Assembly (NCBI GenBank): GCA_019187185.1
Contig: JABAQU010000017.1
Location: 1-64,000, forward strand
Length of the DNA: 64,000 nucleotides
Origin: Steroidobacteraceae bacterium
Lineage (GTDB): Bacteria; Pseudomonadota; Gammaproteobacteria; Steroidobacterales; Steroidobacteraceae
Reading direction: 5' to 3'
The notes below the pieces were generated by a model, which had not been told where the DNA came from, searched no databases, and saw nothing but the letters and a program-made list of their open reading frames with translations. The position numbers and the translations under genes are program-made. Positions 16,297 to 25,888 of the stretch are shown one piece after another; within the stretch, counting starts at the first letter, position 1, and each line of letters starts with the position of its first letter.

Positions 16297-18285
16297 GTGG
16301 CGAGCAGCCCCGTACAACAACCCCGGGAGGACAGGTCGGCTTTCCGGTCGGGCGCGATGGCGCCCGCGCCGGTCGGCCTGCTCGTGCTGACGCGGGACGC
16401 GGGGCTCCTCGCGGCCGTGCGCGCCGCGACCGGCGCCGATCACCGCGTCGCGATCGTCACGAGCGATGCGGCGTTGATCGATCAGCTGATGGCGAGCCCG
16501 CTGCGCGCCGTGCTGATCGACTGCGCGGCCATCGCGCAACCGATCGCGCAGGTGACGGAGCGCCTGCTCACGCAGTTTCCGGACCTCGTGCTCATCGTCG
16601 CCGGCACTGCGAGCGACCAGGCCGCGCTCGCGGCCCAGATCACCGACGGTCGCGTCTATCGCTTCCTGCACAAGCCCGTCTCTGCGCAGCGCGTCAAGCT
16701 GTTCATCGAGGCGGCGTTTCGGCGCAGCGACATCGCTGCGCCCCAATGGCCGCCCACCCCGGCGCCGGCGCGCACGCGCGCAGGCGGCTCGCGCGTGCCG
16801 TTCGTCGCCGGCGGCGTCGCAATCGCGGCGCTCGCCGCCGTCGCGATCTGGTGGGCCACGCGCGACACGCAACCCGTGCCGAATGCACGCGTGACGGCCG
16901 ACCGCGCCGCCCTCGCCCCTGCGCCCGTGTCCCCCGCCGTGCTCGCCGTGCTCACGCGCGCGGACGCAGCGCTCGCGAGCGGCGCACTCGTCGCGCCTCC
17001 CGGCGAATCCGCCGCCGAGCTGTATCGGCAGGCGCTCGCGCAGGCGCCCGGCAACACCCGGGCGATCGCCGGGCTCGATGCGATCGTCGACCGCATCGTC
17101 GGCGATGCGGAACAGGCGATCAGCGACGGCAGGATCGACGAGGCGGCACGCCTCGTCGACATCGCCCGCGGCGTGCGTGCGGATCACCCGCGCGTCGCCT
17201 ATCTCGCGACACGGATCGACAAGGAACGCGAGCGCGCCGTGCTCACCGCCGCGCGGCAAGCCGCTGCGAGCGGCAATCTCGATCGCGCGATGTCGGTCCT
17301 CGACAACGGCCCGGCGGCTGGCTCCGAGCTGATCGGCGCCACGCGGCGCGAACTGCAGCAGCGCGAGGTCGATGCCCGCGTGGCCAGCCTGCTCGCACTG
17401 GCCGACGAGCGCATGAAGTCGGGCGCGCTGCTCGAACCGGCCGGCGACAGTGCACGCTACTACATCGAGTCCGTGCGCGCGCTCGCGCCCGACCACGCCG
17501 GGCTCGCGCCCGCCGAGGAGGCGCTGCGCGCCGCGCTCACCGGCGCGGCGCGACAGGCGATCTCGACCGGCGACTTCACCGCCGCGGAGCGCTGGATCTC
17601 GGCTGCGGAGGCGAGCCAGGTCGCGCGGCCCGAGATCACGGCGCTGCGGCGCGAGCTGCAGGCGGCACAGATCACGCGCCGGTCCGATGACCTCGCCGCA
17701 CTGGCTGCACGCTTCGGCGAACACCTGCAGCGCCAGCAGTTGCTGGAGCCTGCCGCAGACAGCGCCCGCGCGGCTTACCTCGCCATGCGCGCGATCGATC
17801 CCGGGCACCCTTCGACGCTCGCTGCCCGCGACGCGCTCGGCCGCGAGCTGCTCGCGGCGTCCCGCAGTGCGCTCGCGCGCGCGGATGCCGACGGCGCCGA
17901 GCGCTATGTCGCGGAAGCCGAAGCGATCGGCATCCCGGGATCGGAGATCTCGAATGCGAAGCGCGACATCGCGACGCTGCGTGCCGAAGAACGCGCTGCG
18001 ACCACCGTCGTATCCGCGGGCCGCCTCAAGCGCACGCGCACCGTGGAGCCGCGTTATCCGGCCGACGCGCGTGCGCGTGGCATCACGGGCTGGGTCGACC
18101 TCGAATTCACGGTCACACCGAAGGGTTCGGTCACCGACCTGCGCGTGACCGGGGCCTCGCCGCCCGCGGTGTTCGATGAATCCGCGCAGGAGTCGGTCGC
18201 GCGCTGGCGCTTCGAGCCGGTCCTGCGCAATGGCGTCGCCGTTGCGCAGCGCGCGCGCCTGCGCGTGCGGTTCGACCTCGAGTGA
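16297..18285 (+). CDS. Receiver-like / TonB C-terminal fusion with periplasmic repeats
   Basis: 662 aa. Residues 24-143 look like a response-regulator receiver: VLID at 73-75 gives a phosphoacceptor-like Asp75, and FLHKPV at 123-128 the conserved Lys-Pro. The N-terminal acidic pocket is replaced by LTRD. One membrane helix lies at about 168-187. The periplasmic part holds three tandem helical repeats of about 100 aa (213-310, 362-460, 464-566), each with an L-x-P-x-(x)-S-A followed by a A-x-x-P-G/D-H turn. A TonB C-terminal domain ends the protein (about 583-662: EPRYPADARARGITGWVDLE, then ARWRFEPVLRNG). GTG start. No exbB/exbD nearby. The next gene, a kinase, overlaps or abuts it. Confidence 0.82.
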   Translation: MASSPVQQPREDRSAFRSGAMAPAPVGLLVLTRDAGLLAAVRAATGADHRVAIVTSDAALIDQLMASPLRAVLIDCAAIAQPIAQVTERLLTQFPDLVLIVAGTASDQAALAAQITDGRVYRFLHKPVSAQRVKLFIEAAFRRSDIAAPQWPPTPAPARTRAGGSRVPFVAGGVAIAALAAVAIWWATRDTQPVPNARVTADRAALAPAPVSPAVLAVLTRADAALASGALVAPPGESAAELYRQALAQAPGNTRAIAGLDAIVDRIVGDAEQAISDGRIDEAARLVDIARGVRADHPRVAYLATRIDKERERAVLTAARQAAASGNLDRAMSVLDNGPAAGSELIGATRRELQQREVDARVASLLALADERMKSGALLEPAGDSARYYIESVRALAPDHAGLAPAEEALRAALTGAARQAISTGDFTAAERWISAAEASQVARPEITALRRELQAAQITRRSDDLAALAARFGEHLQRQQLLEPAADSARAAYLAMRAIDPGHPSTLAARDALGRELLAASRSALARADADGAERYVAEAEAIGIPGSEISNAKRDIATLRAEERAATTVVSAGRLKRTRTVEPRYPADARARGITGWVDLEFTVTPKGSVTDLRVTGASPPAVFDESAQESVARWRFEPVLRNGVAVAQRARLRVRFDLE

Positions 18286-18296
18286 GTGTGCGCGGC

Positions 18297-19706
18297 ATGA
18301 CACACCGGATCCTGATCATCGACGACGACGCGCGCTACGGCGCCTGGCTCACCGCGCACGTGGGCGCGGTGCTGCCCGACGCGCAGGTCGAGTTCATCGA
18401 CATCCCGGAGTTCGAGCGGCGGCGAGCGAGCGTGCAGTTTCGCGATTGGGACGTCCTGCTGCTCGCGATGGGCTTCGGCGAGAGTGTCGACGATGCACGC
18501 GCAGAGGGGCTCGGCTGGCTGCGGCGACTGCGCGACCAGACGCAACTGCCGCCCATCATCGCGATCGCCTCCGGCGGCAACGAGCTGACGGCGGTGCGCG
18601 CGATCCGGCTCGGTGCGAGCGACTATCTGCCGAAGCACCTGCTCACGCCCGCGCGACTCAGCACGGCGATCAAGATCGCGCTGCGCCTCGTCGAACGGCG
18701 GCGGAGTGCCGAACGTACACGGCGTGTGGAGCCGCCGCCCCCGCCCACACGCCTGCCGGCCGCGACCGGCGCCGTCGCGGCACGCGCGCGCCTGCCTCGC
18801 AACCTCATTCCGCGCTACGCGATCCTCGACGTGCTCGGCGAATCGGACCGCGCCGTCGTCTATCTTGCGACGAGCTTCGAGCTCGACACGCTCGTCGCCC
18901 TCAAGGTGACGCGGGCCGCCGGCAGCGCCGAGTCGCCGGACCGGGAACGCCCCGGGGTCGACAACGACGGCGCGGATGGCGGGGAGGCTCCGGCGGCCAG
19001 GGCGGCGCCGCAGGCCTTCGCGCGCGAGTACGAAGTACTGTCGACGATCCACGACCCGTCGATCGTCGACATCTACGATTACGGCGTGCACGAGGGTCTC
19101 GAGTACCTCGCGATGGAATACTTCCCGCGCGGCGACCTGAAGGCACGGCTGCAGCACCCGATGGCCGCCGACGAGGCGCTCGACTACGTGCGCCGGATTG
19201 CGCGCGCGCTCGGCGTCGTGCACGCGGCGGGTCTCGTGCACCGCGATCTCAAGCCGCCGAACGTGATGCTGCGCGAGAACGACGAGATCGTGCTGATCGA
19301 CTTCGGACTGGCGCGATCGATGAGCGCGGACATCACGACGACACGCACGGGTTTGCTGCGCGGCTCGCCGTACTACATGAGCCCCGAGCAGGCCCAGGGC
19401 GCCACGCTCGATGCCCGCAGCGACCTGTACAGCCTCGGCGTCGTGTTTTTCGAGATGCTGAGCGGCCGCAAACCCTATACGGGCGCCACGGCGATCGAGG
19501 TACTGCAGAATCACGTGTCGGCGCCGATTCCGCTGCTGCCCGCGGAGCACGCGGCGCTGCAGCCGCTGATCGACCGCCTGCTCGCCAAGCTGCCGGTGCA
19601 GCGCTTTGCGAGCGCCGGCGAGTTGCTCGCGGCGCTGCCCCCGGTCGACGGCGAGCCGGTTGCAGCGCCGCGCCACGACGCCGCGCCCGACGTCGCGACC
19701 GCCTGA
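18297..19706 (+). CDS. Serine/threonine protein kinase with N-terminal degenerate receiver domain
   Basis: 469 aa from the ATG at 18297 (a GTG at 18282 would add five residues). The receiver domain (1-130) keeps the acidic pocket IIDDD (7-11) and Lys113, but the phosphoacceptor position is Ala57 (DVLLLAM), so phosphotransfer is unlikely. The kinase domain (about 172-450) has a modified glycine loop LGESDRAVVYLA, Lys203 in ALKV, catalytic HRDLKPPN (Asp317), DFG (335-337) and SPE (362-364). A 35-residue Gly/Asp-rich insert (205-240) sits between Lys203 and helix C. No transmembrane segment, so cytoplasmic. It directly follows the receiver-like/TonB gene. Confidence 0.9.
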   Translation: MTHRILIIDDDARYGAWLTAHVGAVLPDAQVEFIDIPEFERRRASVQFRDWDVLLLAMGFGESVDDARAEGLGWLRRLRDQTQLPPIIAIASGGNELTAVRAIRLGASDYLPKHLLTPARLSTAIKIALRLVERRRSAERTRRVEPPPPPTRLPAATGAVAARARLPRNLIPRYAILDVLGESDRAVVYLATSFELDTLVALKVTRAAGSAESPDRERPGVDNDGADGGEAPAARAAPQAFAREYEVLSTIHDPSIVDIYDYGVHEGLEYLAMEYFPRGDLKARLQHPMAADEALDYVRRIARALGVVHAAGLVHRDLKPPNVMLRENDEIVLIDFGLARSMSADITTTRTGLLRGSPYYMSPEQAQGATLDARSDLYSLGVVFFEMLSGRKPYTGATAIEVLQNHVSAPIPLLPAEHAALQPLIDRLLAKLPVQRFASAGELLAALPPVDGEPVAAPRHDAAPDVATA

Positions 19707-19714
19707 CGAGGCGG
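19699..19714 (+). terminator. Short hairpin over the kinase stop codon
   Basis: CCGCCT-GACG-AGGCGG forms a perfect 6-bp stem with a tetraloop and includes the kinase stop TGA. No T-tract follows. It lies between two convergent genes, so a weak terminator role is possible. Confidence 0.25.
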
Positions 19715-19734
19715 CCGGCGCCACGGCGCGACAG

Positions 19735-21060
19735 TTACGCCTGACCGCCTGCGACCCGCCGCTCGTCGTTCGCCCGCGTCGCTTCCGCACGGCTCCCGAG
19801 CCACCAACCGACTCCTGCCCATGCGAGTGCCGCACCGGCACCGAGCAGCGCGACGCCCGCACTCGTGAGCCCGCCGGCACGCAACGCGTTCTGCAACTGC
19901 GCGACCAGCAGGTCGGCGCCACGGTACACCGGCACGTCGATGAGGTTCTTCGCCTTGTACTTCGCCTCCGTATCGAGCCGGCTGAAGAGCATCTCGCGTC
20001 CCGGGCGGATGAAGGCATACTCGCCCCAGCGCCGGATGATCATTGCGCCGGCGAGGATCGCGAACCCGCCCACGGCCGCGAGCGCGAGAAAGCCGGCCAC
20101 CATGACGAACGGCACCACGACGAGCAGCGCCCGTACGCCGAAGGTCGCCGCGATGCGCCCCGTCAGGAAAAGCTGCGACAGCACGGTGAGCGTCTGCACC
20201 GCGTAGTCGATGCGCGCGAACACCTGGGTGCGCTGCGCGATGTCGGGAAACGTCTCGCGCACGATGTTCAGTTGCTCGAAGTACAGCAGCGTGTTCGCGG
20301 TGGACAGCAGCACGACGAAGAGGGCGAGCATCAGCAGGTAGGGCGAACGGAACACGATCGAGAAGCCCGCGAACGGGTTGCCGCCGAGACCGCGATCCGG
20401 CGGCGGCGCGGCGTGCCGTGCGCGCCCCTGCTTCCAGATCCTGACGAGCACGCGCTGTGCGACGATCGCGCAGGCGAACAGCGTCGCGCCGATGAAGAGC
20501 ACGCCGGAACTGCCGATGTGCTGCACGGTCAGGTCGGTGAGCACGGGCCCGACGAGTGCGCCGGCCGTGCCGCCGGCCGCGATGAAGCCGAACAGCCGCT
20601 TTGCCTGGCCACTGTCGAAGAGTTCGAGTAGGAAACTCCAGAACACCGACACGAGCATCAGGTTCAGGACGCTGATCCACACGTAGAACACCGAACTGAC
20701 GGCGATGTCCCCGGGCCGCGCGCGAAGCAGCAGCCCGAAGGCGGCGAGCGAGACGGCGACGAAGCCGTAGATCGACGGCATCAGCACGGCGCGGCGCACG
20801 CGCCCGACGAGCCAGCCGTAGAGCGGCACGATGGCGACGGCCCCGATCGATGTGACGATCCACACGTGGGCGACGCGGTCGCCGCCGAGGATCGTCGCGA
20901 TCGTCTCGCGCAGCGGCCGCACGGCGAAGTAGCCCCCGAGCACACAGAAAAAGAGGATCACCGCCGTGACGACCGCCGGCGCCTCGTGCGGCTCGACCCG
21001 CGCGACGCGCGCCAGCAGGCGGGTGAGCGGCGTGTCCGCGCGGGGTGCCGGCGCGGACAC
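19735..21060 (-). CDS. MFS-type carrier resembling NTP/NDP translocases
   Basis: 441 aa integral membrane protein with about 12 helices. The opening region (FCVLGGYFAVRPLRETIATILGG split across residues 31-55) has the AVRPLR-x5-GG signature seen in bacterial relatives of the ATP/ADP translocase family. The GTG start at 21060 lies 2 bp past the stop of the upstream gene. In free-living bacteria these homologues usually have no assigned substrate, so nucleotide exchange is not claimed. It is co-transcribed with an exported NAD(P)-binding protein. Confidence 0.8.
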   Translation of the reverse strand: MSAPAPRADTPLTRLLARVARVEPHEAPAVVTAVILFFCVLGGYFAVRPLRETIATILGGDRVAHVWIVTSIGAVAIVPLYGWLVGRVRRAVLMPSIYGFVAVSLAAFGLLLRARPGDIAVSSVFYVWISVLNLMLVSVFWSFLLELFDSGQAKRLFGFIAAGGTAGALVGPVLTDLTVQHIGSSGVLFIGATLFACAIVAQRVLVRIWKQGRARHAAPPPDRGLGGNPFAGFSIVFRSPYLLMLALFVVLLSTANTLLYFEQLNIVRETFPDIAQRTQVFARIDYAVQTLTVLSQLFLTGRIAATFGVRALLVVVPFVMVAGFLALAAVGGFAILAGAMIIRRWGEYAFIRPGREMLFSRLDTEAKYKAKNLIDVPVYRGADLLVAQLQNALRAGGLTSAGVALLGAGAALAWAGVGWWLGSRAEATRANDERRVAGGQA

Positions 21061-21062
21061 CG

Positions 21063-21851
21063 TCAACGCCCGTCCGTCCGCAGGTCCGAGAAGAAGCGCT
21101 CCCAGTCGGGTGGCGATCCGTTCGGGTCGCCGACGACTTCGAAGGTCTTCGACAGTGCATCGCGGCGCCCGAGTGCAGCCACGAGGATCGCCGCGAGGTC
21201 CGCACGCGCCATCTGGCCCAGTACCTTCGGGTCGCCCTGCATCACCTTGTAACCGCCCTCGCCGGCGGGCCCGTCGCGCAGGCCGCCCGGCCGCACGATG
21301 GTGTACGGCACGCCCGATGCGCGGACTGCATCCTCGCCCCGCTTCTTCCACACGAGCACGTCGTCGAAGATCCTGTTCAGCATGTGATCCGGGTCGGTAA
21401 CGCCCATCGACGACACGAGCACGAAGTGCCGCACGTTCGCGGCGCGGGCGGCCTGCGCGAGCGCCTTCACCGCGCCGAAGTCGACGACCTCCGGCCTGTT
21501 CGTCGGGTCGCGCCGGCTGTTCGAGCCGAGCGCGCACACGATGAAGTCCGCGCCGGCAACGGCGGCGGGCAATGCCGCGGCATCGCGCACGTCGCCGACG
21601 ACATGGCCGACCTCGTCGCCGAACAGCTCGCGGGCCCTCGCCTCGTCGCGCACGAAAGCGCGCACCGTGTAGCCGCGCGAGATCGCGAGCCGCACGACCT
21701 CGCGGCCGGTGCCGCCCGTGGCGCCGACGACCAGCACCAGGGGCGCCGTCGCGCGTGTCGCGCCCGCACCGGTTCCACCGGCGCAGGCGGTTGTGAGCAA
21801 CGCGAGCAGGCCGGTCGCAGCAAGCGCCAGGATTCGTCGTCTTGTCGGCAT
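21063..21851 (-). CDS. Exported NAD(P)-binding Rossmann-fold protein (atypical SDR)
   Basis: 262 aa. The Rossmann motif [17 protein letters not shown] at about residues 39-56 and SSMGVTD mark an NmrA/UbiE-like atypical short-chain dehydrogenase family member. Unusually, it begins [14 protein letters not shown], a twin-arginine-like or Sec signal with LLALLTTAC just before the mature part (possible lipoprotein cysteine near residue 23). The ATG at 21851 is clear. A soluble dinucleotide-binding fold outside the cytoplasm is uncommon; twin-arginine export of a folded cofactor protein would explain it. Function unknown. Tightly followed by the translocase-like gene. Confidence 0.82.
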   Translation of the reverse strand: MPTRRRILALAATGLLALLTTACAGGTGAGATRATAPLVLVVGATGGTGREVVRLAISRGYTVRAFVRDEARARELFGDEVGHVVGDVRDAAALPAAVAGADFIVCALGSNSRRDPTNRPEVVDFGAVKALAQAARAANVRHFVLVSSMGVTDPDHMLNRIFDDVLVWKKRGEDAVRASGVPYTIVRPGGLRDGPAGEGGYKVMQGDPKVLGQMARADLAAILVAALGRRDALSKTFEVVGDPNGSPPDWERFFSDLRTDGR

Positions 21852-21863
21852 GCCGGCCCCCTT

Positions 21864-21893
21864 TTGCCGCGAGCATAGCCAACCTCGTAACAT
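21864..21893 (+). promoter_or_regulatory. Promoter for the molybdenum hydroxylase genes, leaderless geometry
   Basis: TTGCCG (21864-21869), 18 bp, TAACAT (21888-21893), then only 7 nt to the ATG at 21901. Transcription would begin at or next to the A of the start codon. Confidence 0.45.
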
Positions 21894-21900
21894 CGGCGCC

Positions 21901-22365
21901 ATGATCACCCTCGAAATCAATGGCGCACGCCACGAGCTGGACGCCGAACCCGACATGCCGCTCCTCTGGGCGCTGCGCGACCTCGCCGGGCTCACCGGCA
22001 CGAAGTTCGGCTGCGGCAAGGCGCTGTGCGGCGCCTGCACCGTGCACGTCGACGATGCGCCGGTGCGCGCCTGCGTGACACCGATCGCCGCCGTCGAGGG
22101 TCGGCGCGTCACGACCATCGAAGGCCTGCCGGCGGATGGCAGCCACCCGGTGCAACGGGCGTGGGCCGAGCTCGATGTCGTGCAGTGTGGTTATTGCCAG
22201 TCGGGGCAGATCATGTCGGCGGCGGCCCTGCTCGCGCGCACGCCGCAGCCGACCGACGCAGACATCGACGCCGCGATGGCCGGCAACCTTTGCCGCTGCG
22301 GCACCTATCAGCGCATCCGCGCCGCGATCAAGCGCGCAGCCGAACTGGGCGGAGCACCGCGATGA
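21901..22365 (+). CDS. [2Fe-2S] small subunit of a molybdenum hydroxylase (isoquinoline 1-oxidoreductase type)
   Basis: 154 aa. It carries two iron-sulfur clusters that pass electrons from the molybdenum site. The plant-ferredoxin-type cluster uses Cys38, Cys43, Cys46 ([10 protein letters not shown]) and Cys58. The second uses Cys96, Cys99 (CGYC), Cys131 and Cys133 (CRC). Length and motif spacing match IorA-like alpha subunits. Its stop overlaps the ATG of the large subunit (ATGA). There is no FAD subunit, so electrons probably go to a cytochrome or other acceptor. Confidence 0.93.
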   Translation: MITLEINGARHELDAEPDMPLLWALRDLAGLTGTKFGCGKALCGACTVHVDDAPVRACVTPIAAVEGRRVTTIEGLPADGSHPVQRAWAELDVVQCGYCQSGQIMSAAALLARTPQPTDADIDAAMAGNLCRCGTYQRIRAAIKRAAELGGAPR

Positions 22366-24503
22366 GCACGAGCCGCCGCATGTTCATCACCGGCAGCGGT
22401 GTCATCGCCGCGGGACTCGCCGTGCCCTGGTATGTCGCCGGCCGCTGGCCGCACGCGACGAGTCCCGGCCCTCTCGCGCATGGTCCGGGCCTGTCGCCGA
22501 ACGCGTTCGTGCACATCGCGCCCGACGACACGGTGACCGTGTGGCTCGGCAAGTCCGAGATGGGCCAGGGCGTGTACACCGGGCTCACGCAGATTCTCGC
22601 CGAGGAGCTCGATTACGACCCGCGCCGCATCCGCGTCGAGTTCGCGCCGGTCGATGTCGCGTTCAATCATCCCGCGATGCCGATGCAGTTCACCGGCGGC
22701 AGCATGAGCATCAACTCGAGCTACGAGTCGCTGCGCAAGGCCGGGGCGACCGCGCGCGCGATGCTGCTCGCGGCGGCCGCCGAGCGATGGGGCGTCGCGG
22801 CGGACACGCTGCGCACCGAAGACGGCATTGTCCTCGGCGAAGGGCAACGCGCGAAGTACGGCGAGCTCGCGGAGGCGGCGGCCCGGTTCCGGCCCCCGCG
22901 CGAGGTCGCGCTCAAGGACCCGGCGCAGTTCCGCTACATCGGGCGCCCGCTGCGCCGCCTCGACAGCGCGGCGAAGATCACGGGCCGCGCGCAGTTCGGC
23001 ATCGACGTGATGCGGCCCGACATGGCCTGCGCGATGATCGCGCGCGCGCCGGCCTTCGGCGGCAGCGTGCGCTCGTTCGACGATCGCGCGGCGCGCGCGA
23101 TCCCGGGCGTGCTCGACGTGAAGCAGCTGTCCTCGGGCGTCGCGGTCATCGCGACGAACACCTGGGCGGCACGTCGCGGCTGCGAAGCCCTCGTCGTCGA
23201 CTGGGCGCCCGGGCCCGATCCCGGCCTGTCGACGGATGTGCTGCGCGAACGCTATCGCGCCCTGCTGCAGGGGCCCGGTGTGCCGGTGAAGAACGCGGGC
23301 GATGCCACGACAGCGCTCGCAGGTGCGGCGCGCAGCTTCGATGTCGAATACGAGGTGCCATATCTCGCGCACGCCTGCATGGAGCCGCTCAACTGCGTCG
23401 CGCACGTCACCACCGAGGGCTGCGAGATCTGGACCGGCACGCAGTTCCAGTCCGAGGATCGCAAGGCGGTCGCGGCGCTGCTCGGCCTGCCGCCGGAGAA
23501 GGTTGCGATCCATACCACATTCCTCGGCGGCGGCTTCGGGCGGCGCGCCAATCCGCGCTCGGACTTCGTCGTCGAGGCCGCGGAACTCGCGCGCGCGGCC
23601 GGCCGGCCGGTGAAGGTCACGTGGAGCCGCGAGGACGACATGCGCGGCGGCTGGTACCGGCCGTTCGGCCTCTCGCGCGTGCGCGCGGCGGTCGATGCGA
23701 CCGGCATGCCCGTCGCATGGCATCACACGATCGCCGCACAGCCGCTGCTGCGCGGTTCGCCGTTCGGGGGCTTCATTCCGCCGGGCGCGCCGGACCCGAC
23801 GATAGCCGAGGGCGCGGGCGACATGCCCTACACGATCGCGAACACGCGCGTCGACGTGCACGAGACCGCGACACCGGTTCCCGTGCAATGGTGGCGCTCG
23901 GTCGGGCACACGCACACGGCCTTCGTGGTCAACAGTGCGCTCGACGAACTCGCGCAGCTCGGCGGCCGCGATCCGCTCGAACTGCGTCGCACGCTGCTCG
24001 CCGACAAGCCCCGACACCTCGCCGTGCTGAATGCCGCGGCCGCGCGCGCGGGGTGGGGCCGGGCCAGGGAGCCCGGGCACCACCTCGGCATGGCGCTGCA
24101 GGAATCGTTCGGCAGCATCGTCGCCCAGGTGGCGGAAGTGTCGGTCGGGCGCGGCGCGGTGCGCGTGCACCGCGTGACCTGCGCGATCGACTGTGGCCAG
24201 GCCGTGAACCCGGCCGGCGTGATCGCGCAGATGGAGAGCGCCATCGTGTTCGGGCTGTCGGCGGCGCTCTACGGCGAGATCGGCATCGAGCGCGGCGGCG
24301 CCGTCCAGTCGAACTTCGACGATTACCGGGTGCTGCGGATCGACGAGATGCCCTTCATCGACACGATCATCGTCGCGAGCGACGGCCCGATGGGCGGGGC
24401 GGGCGAACCGGGCGTGCCGCCGATCGCGCCCGCCGTCTGCAATGCGATCTTCGCGGCGACGGGCAGGCGCATCCGCCGCCTGCCGATCACATCTTCCCTG
24501 TGA
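22362..24503 (+). CDS. Molybdopterin-binding large subunit of a molybdenum hydroxylase (isoquinoline 1-oxidoreductase beta type)
   Basis: 713 aa catalytic subunit of the xanthine oxidase superfamily. The N terminus has a twin-arginine signal ([10 protein letters not shown], residues 4-13, then a hydrophobic stretch), so the two-subunit enzyme is probably exported folded with its partner. Visible motifs: [25 protein letters not shown] for cofactor binding, [14 protein letters not shown] near the C terminus with the candidate catalytic Glu. The ATG overlaps the small-subunit stop. The C-terminal end overlaps the convergent M20 gene by 17 bp. The substrate is unknown; IorAB-like enzymes hydroxylate N-heterocycles or oxidise aldehydes. 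The mod genes at 44-49 kb would supply molybdate. Confidence 0.92.
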   Translation: MSTSRRMFITGSGVIAAGLAVPWYVAGRWPHATSPGPLAHGPGLSPNAFVHIAPDDTVTVWLGKSEMGQGVYTGLTQILAEELDYDPRRIRVEFAPVDVAFNHPAMPMQFTGGSMSINSSYESLRKAGATARAMLLAAAAERWGVAADTLRTEDGIVLGEGQRAKYGELAEAAARFRPPREVALKDPAQFRYIGRPLRRLDSAAKITGRAQFGIDVMRPDMACAMIARAPAFGGSVRSFDDRAARAIPGVLDVKQLSSGVAVIATNTWAARRGCEALVVDWAPGPDPGLSTDVLRERYRALLQGPGVPVKNAGDATTALAGAARSFDVEYEVPYLAHACMEPLNCVAHVTTEGCEIWTGTQFQSEDRKAVAALLGLPPEKVAIHTTFLGGGFGRRANPRSDFVVEAAELARAAGRPVKVTWSREDDMRGGWYRPFGLSRVRAAVDATGMPVAWHHTIAAQPLLRGSPFGGFIPPGAPDPTIAEGAGDMPYTIANTRVDVHETATPVPVQWWRSVGHTHTAFVVNSALDELAQLGGRDPLELRRTLLADKPRHLAVLNAAAARAGWGRAREPGHHLGMALQESFGSIVAQVAEVSVGRGAVRVHRVTCAIDCGQAVNPAGVIAQMESAIVFGLSAALYGEIGIERGGAVQSNFDDYRVLRIDEMPFIDTIIVASDGPMGGAGEPGVPPIAPAVCNAIFAATGRRIRRLPITSSL

Positions 24504-25806
24504 GGTAATCGATCGAGAGCTGCGTCAGCGCGCGCACGCCGACGGGGAGCGCGCTTTCGTCGATGTAGAAGAGCGGCGAGTGATTGTCGGCGGCGGTGCC
24601 CGGCGCCGCATCGGGCTTTGCGACACCCACGAAGAAAAAGAGGCTCGGCACTTCGCGCGCGAAGTACGAGAAATCCTCCGAGGGTGTCTGCAGACCGATC
24701 TCGCGGATCTTTCCTTCGCCCGCGACGCGCGTGAGCGTCGGCACGGCGCGCTTCGTCAGCGACGGATCGTTGTAGGTCACCGGATTCGGCCGGCCGGAGA
24801 GGGTCAGCTTCGCGGTCGCGCCGCTCGCCTCGGCGATGTGCGTCACCGTGCGCTCGAACCGCGCCAGCACGTCTTCGCGCTGCGCCGGATCGAACGTGCG
24901 GATCGTGCCCTGCATGTCGACCGTATCGGGAATGATGTTGCCGCGCACGCCGCCGCGGAACGAGCCGACAGTGATGATGGCGGGGTTCTGCGTGAGATCG
25001 ACCTGCCGGCTGACGATAGTCTGCAGCGCCGTGACGATCTCCGACGACACGACGATCGGATCGATGCCCTGCCAGGGCCGGGCGCCATGGCTCTGCCGCC
25101 CCGTGACCGAGAGCTGAAAGCCGTCGGAGCCCGCCATGAAGGCGCCCGGCCGATAGCCGATCACGCCCGCGGGCAAGGTCGAGAACACGTGCAGGCCGAA
25201 GATCGCCTCGGGCCGGTGGGTGGCGAACAGGCCCTCCTTCAGCATCAGCGGCGCGCCGCCGTCTTCGCCATCGGGTGGACCTTCCTCGGCCGGCTGGAAT
25301 ATGAACACGACCTTGCCCGGCAACTGCGCGCGCAGGCCCGACAGGATCTCCGCGACTCCCATCAGCATCGCCGTGTGCGCATCGTGCCCGCAGGCGTGCA
25401 TCACGCCCACCGTTTCGCCGCGATAGGTGGTGGTCACCCGCGAACGAAACGGCACATCGGTCTGTTCCGTGACCGGCAACGCGTCCATGTCGGCTCGCAG
25501 CGCGATCGTGGGCCCTGGATGTGCGCCCTCGAGCACCCCGACCACGCCGGTCTTCGCAATGCCTGTGCGCACCTCGAGTCCGAGCTTGCGCAGGTGCGCG
25601 GCAACGATGCCGGACGTGCGCACTTCGCGATTCGACAGCTCGGGATGTTCGTGGAAATCCCGCCGCCACGCGATGACGCGGGGCATTTCCTGCGCAACCC
25701 GCCCGGCGACCGCCGCATCATCCGGCGCGGGAGACGACGTGACAGCCAGCGAGGCACCCGGTGCGGCGACGAGACCCGCCGCCAAGGCCATTAGAAGCGT
25801 TCTCAT
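24487..25806 (-). CDS. M20-family amidohydrolase with signal peptide
   Basis: 439 aa zinc-dependent amidohydrolase/aminoacylase. Metal-binding motifs: [11 protein letters not shown] (102-112), [13 protein letters not shown] (136-148), QPAEEG (about 173-178) and a late DFSYF segment. The N terminus [21 protein letters not shown] is a signal peptide, so it acts in the periplasm or outside. HippO/AmhX-like subfamily; likely releases an acid and an amino acid from an N-acyl amino acid or a related amide. ATG at 25806. Divergent from the glycosyltransferase. Confidence 0.92.
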   Translation of the reverse strand: MRTLLMALAAGLVAAPGASLAVTSSPAPDDAAVAGRVAQEMPRVIAWRRDFHEHPELSNREVRTSGIVAAHLRKLGLEVRTGIAKTGVVGVLEGAHPGPTIALRADMDALPVTEQTDVPFRSRVTTTYRGETVGVMHACGHDAHTAMLMGVAEILSGLRAQLPGKVVFIFQPAEEGPPDGEDGGAPLMLKEGLFATHRPEAIFGLHVFSTLPAGVIGYRPGAFMAGSDGFQLSVTGRQSHGARPWQGIDPIVVSSEIVTALQTIVSRQVDLTQNPAIITVGSFRGGVRGNIIPDTVDMQGTIRTFDPAQREDVLARFERTVTHIAEASGATAKLTLSGRPNPVTYNDPSLTKRAVPTLTRVAGEGKIREIGLQTPSEDFSYFAREVPSLFFFVGVAKPDAAPGTAADNHSPLFYIDESALPVGVRALTQLSIDYLTGKM

Positions 25807-25815
25807 GACCCAAGC

Positions 25816-25844
25816 TTGACACATCCGCGGCGGGCTAGTGCAAT
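25816..25844 (+). promoter_or_regulatory. Sigma-70-type promoter for the glycosyltransferase gene
   Basis: A consensus -35 TTGACA (25816-25821), 17 bp, and TGCAAT (25839-25844, 4 of 6 to consensus). The start codon at 25889 would leave a leader of about 38 nt. Confidence 0.5.
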
Positions 25845-25888
25845 CCTGCCACCCGATAGCGGAGCGGACGGTTCGACGCCAGAAAACC

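Noticed and set aside
15181-18303. A 1040-codon minus-strand frame running through the secreted protein and beyond
   Set aside because: Only the last 320 residues, from the signal peptide at 16143, read like protein; the rest is antisense to the TonB-fusion gene.
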